Assembly: GCA_031283785.1 (NCBI GenBank)
Contig: JAITBC010000139.1
Span: forward strand, 1-6,075
Direction: 5' to 3'
Source of the DNA: Tannerella sp.
GTDB taxonomy: Bacteria; Bacteroidota; Bacteroidia; Bacteroidales; Tannerellaceae
DNA: 6,075 bases
In this document: piece by piece, positions 4,991 through 6,075 of the stretch
Layout of the letters: each line of letters starts with the position of its first letter
Position numbering within the stretch: the stretch's first letter is position 1
The notes under the pieces: model-generated
The model's input: only the letters and a program-made list of their open reading frames with translations
Told to the model about the DNA's origin: nothing
The model's database searches: none
Position numbers and translations under genes: made by a program

Positions 4991-6075
4991 CCTTTTGTAG
5001 GCGGCATCTATTCCTCCGTTGAATATCTCAGATGTAAACCAGGTGAATTGTTCATTGGGCAACCCTTTGGAAACAACGCTTTTGACTACGTTCGATCCGA
5101 ATATGTAGCTGGCACTTCCCGGATAGTTGTAGCCGGTGAGATACTGGAAAGCAGCCACACGGTCATCTCCTGTCTTTCCATATGAAAGCCGCAATTTCAA
5201 GTTACTAAGTATATGATGGCTGTCTTTCAGAAATGATTCCTCCGAAATTCGCCAGGCCATTTCTGCACCGGGAAAGAATCCCCAGCGGTTATTCTGATAG
5301 AATTTGGCGGAACCGTCTTCACGAAACGTCAGGTTTATCATATATTTACCCAAATAATCGTAATTCAGCCTACCGATAAATGACACGTTAGCCGTTTCCG
5401 TTTGAGATCCGGCGTTCGTCTTATTGAGATCCCGACCCGCATTGATCTGATCCAAGGCATCAATGTCAAACTGCCGATAAGCGCTCAGGAAATCCGTCAG
5501 GTCTTCTCGCTGTTCGTATGCAACGAAGGCGGAAACGGTATGTTTCTGTGCAAATATCCGGTTATAATCCAGTCTAAATTGCAGAAAATTCTGTTCGCCG
5601 ATGTCATCTCTCCGCGTTAATGCCGAAGGTGAGTTTCCGGTGTAGGTAATGTTATACGTATCCGTCGTCCGGTCGTATGAATACAAATGATATTCCTTGC
5701 TGAAATCCTTAGTTTCCTTCAGGTTACCCAGATAACTAAACAACAACTTGGCTGACAGGCCTTTTACAAACGGCATATCGTATTTAAGCGAAAATTGTCC
5801 GTTGAATAATTTATACTTTTCCTTGTTATACCCGGTCAGTTCAGGATAAAGACTAATGGCGTTGTTTGAGCCGAAAGTTGTTCGCTGGAAATACGCAAGA
5901 TTGTCATCGTTAGCCCATGGAGATTAGATGGGTAATACCTGTAATACGTTTCCGACACCTGCCCTTATTACATTCCTGTTTTCAATCCGTCCGCTTAACT
6001 GAACTTCCGCTGTCAAATACCGGGCTATTTTGGCAGAAATGTTGGAACGAATGTTGTACCTTTCGAATCCAGCAT
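4991..6075 (-). pseudogene. susC: SusC-like TonB-dependent receptor, middle part (upstream of the insertion), with a nonsense codon
   Basis: This is the part of the SusC receptor upstream of the insertion. It enters from beyond 6075, so signal peptide, carboxypeptidase-like domain and plug are not seen. Translation from the window edge (AGFERYNIRSNISAKIARY...) runs in one frame through early barrel strands. A TAA at 5926-5924 interrupts it between VLPI and SPWANDD; homology goes on in the same frame on the other side (FQRTTFGSNN, YDMPFVKGLSAKLLFSY). Conserved SusC segments follow: HTVSAFVAYEQRED, GRLNYDYLGKYMINLTFREDGSAKF, RWGFFPGAEMAWRISEESF, LKLRLSYGKTGDD, and QFTWFTSEIFNGGIDAAYKR at the insertion edge. 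Beyond 4991 the frame runs into the insert and adds about 18 unrelated residues before a TAA at 4936-4934. An ATG at 5776 begins the open part but lies mid-barrel and is not a real start. With 2544-3515 this accounts for about 680 residues of a protein usually near 1000-1100. Confidence 0.9.
5924..5926 (-). other. In-frame nonsense codon (TAA) inside the SusC barrel
   Basis: The minus-strand codons read CCC ATC TAA TCT CCA TGG GCT AAC, that is P-I-stop-S-P-W-A-N. SusC-like sequence lies on both sides in the same frame, so this is a single-codon change rather than a frameshift. Related receptors have a P-x-x-SPYAN-like stretch here, and a Leu codon TTA or a Ser codon TCA would each become TAA by one substitution. 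A base-calling error is the main alternative. Confidence 0.75.

Overview
The window looks like a polysaccharide-utilisation-type locus from a member of the Bacteroidota, probably Bacteroidales. The evidence is a SusC/SusD pair, two lipoproteins with short lipoboxes, a DUF3823-type surface lipoprotein directly after susD, and starts with weak or no Shine-Dalgarno sequence. Everything that looks coding is on the minus strand, so the biological order runs from high to low coordinates.

Layout in transcription order. (1) 6075 down to about 4991: the first half of the SusC beta-barrel, entering from outside the window and carrying an in-frame TAA at 5924-5926. (2) About 4990 down to 3516: a roughly 1.48-kb foreign-looking block. 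It holds a complete GH29 alpha-L-fucosidase-like gene (4912-3866), a plausible promoter in front of it, and about 350 bp of AT-rich non-coding DNA behind it. That tail contains a 141-bp imperfect palindrome with near-perfect terminal inverted repeats and a degenerate 9-bp repeat array. (3) 3515 down to 2544: the second half of the same SusC barrel. (4) susD, 2531-768, intact. (5) A DUF3823-like lipoprotein, 755-51, intact. (6) The last 50 bases may hold the first codons of another gene.

The main observation is that the two SusC halves fit back together. If 3516-4990 is removed, the codons for ...GIDAAYKR run straight into those for GLLEASLD... in the same frame, with the spacing expected in this family. 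The block therefore looks like a clean insertion into susC, and susC also has a separate nonsense codon about 930 bp further upstream. The receptor appears inactivated in this copy, while SusD and the DUF3823 lipoprotein stay open.

In an intact system SusC would be the TonB-dependent outer-membrane channel, SusD its glycan-binding lid, and the DUF3823 protein an accessory surface lipoprotein. The fucosidase is co-directional and would remove terminal fucose, but its sequence style and the DNA around it suggest it came from elsewhere rather than evolving with this operon. No transposase, integrase or RNA gene was found. How the block arrived is not explained by anything visible here.
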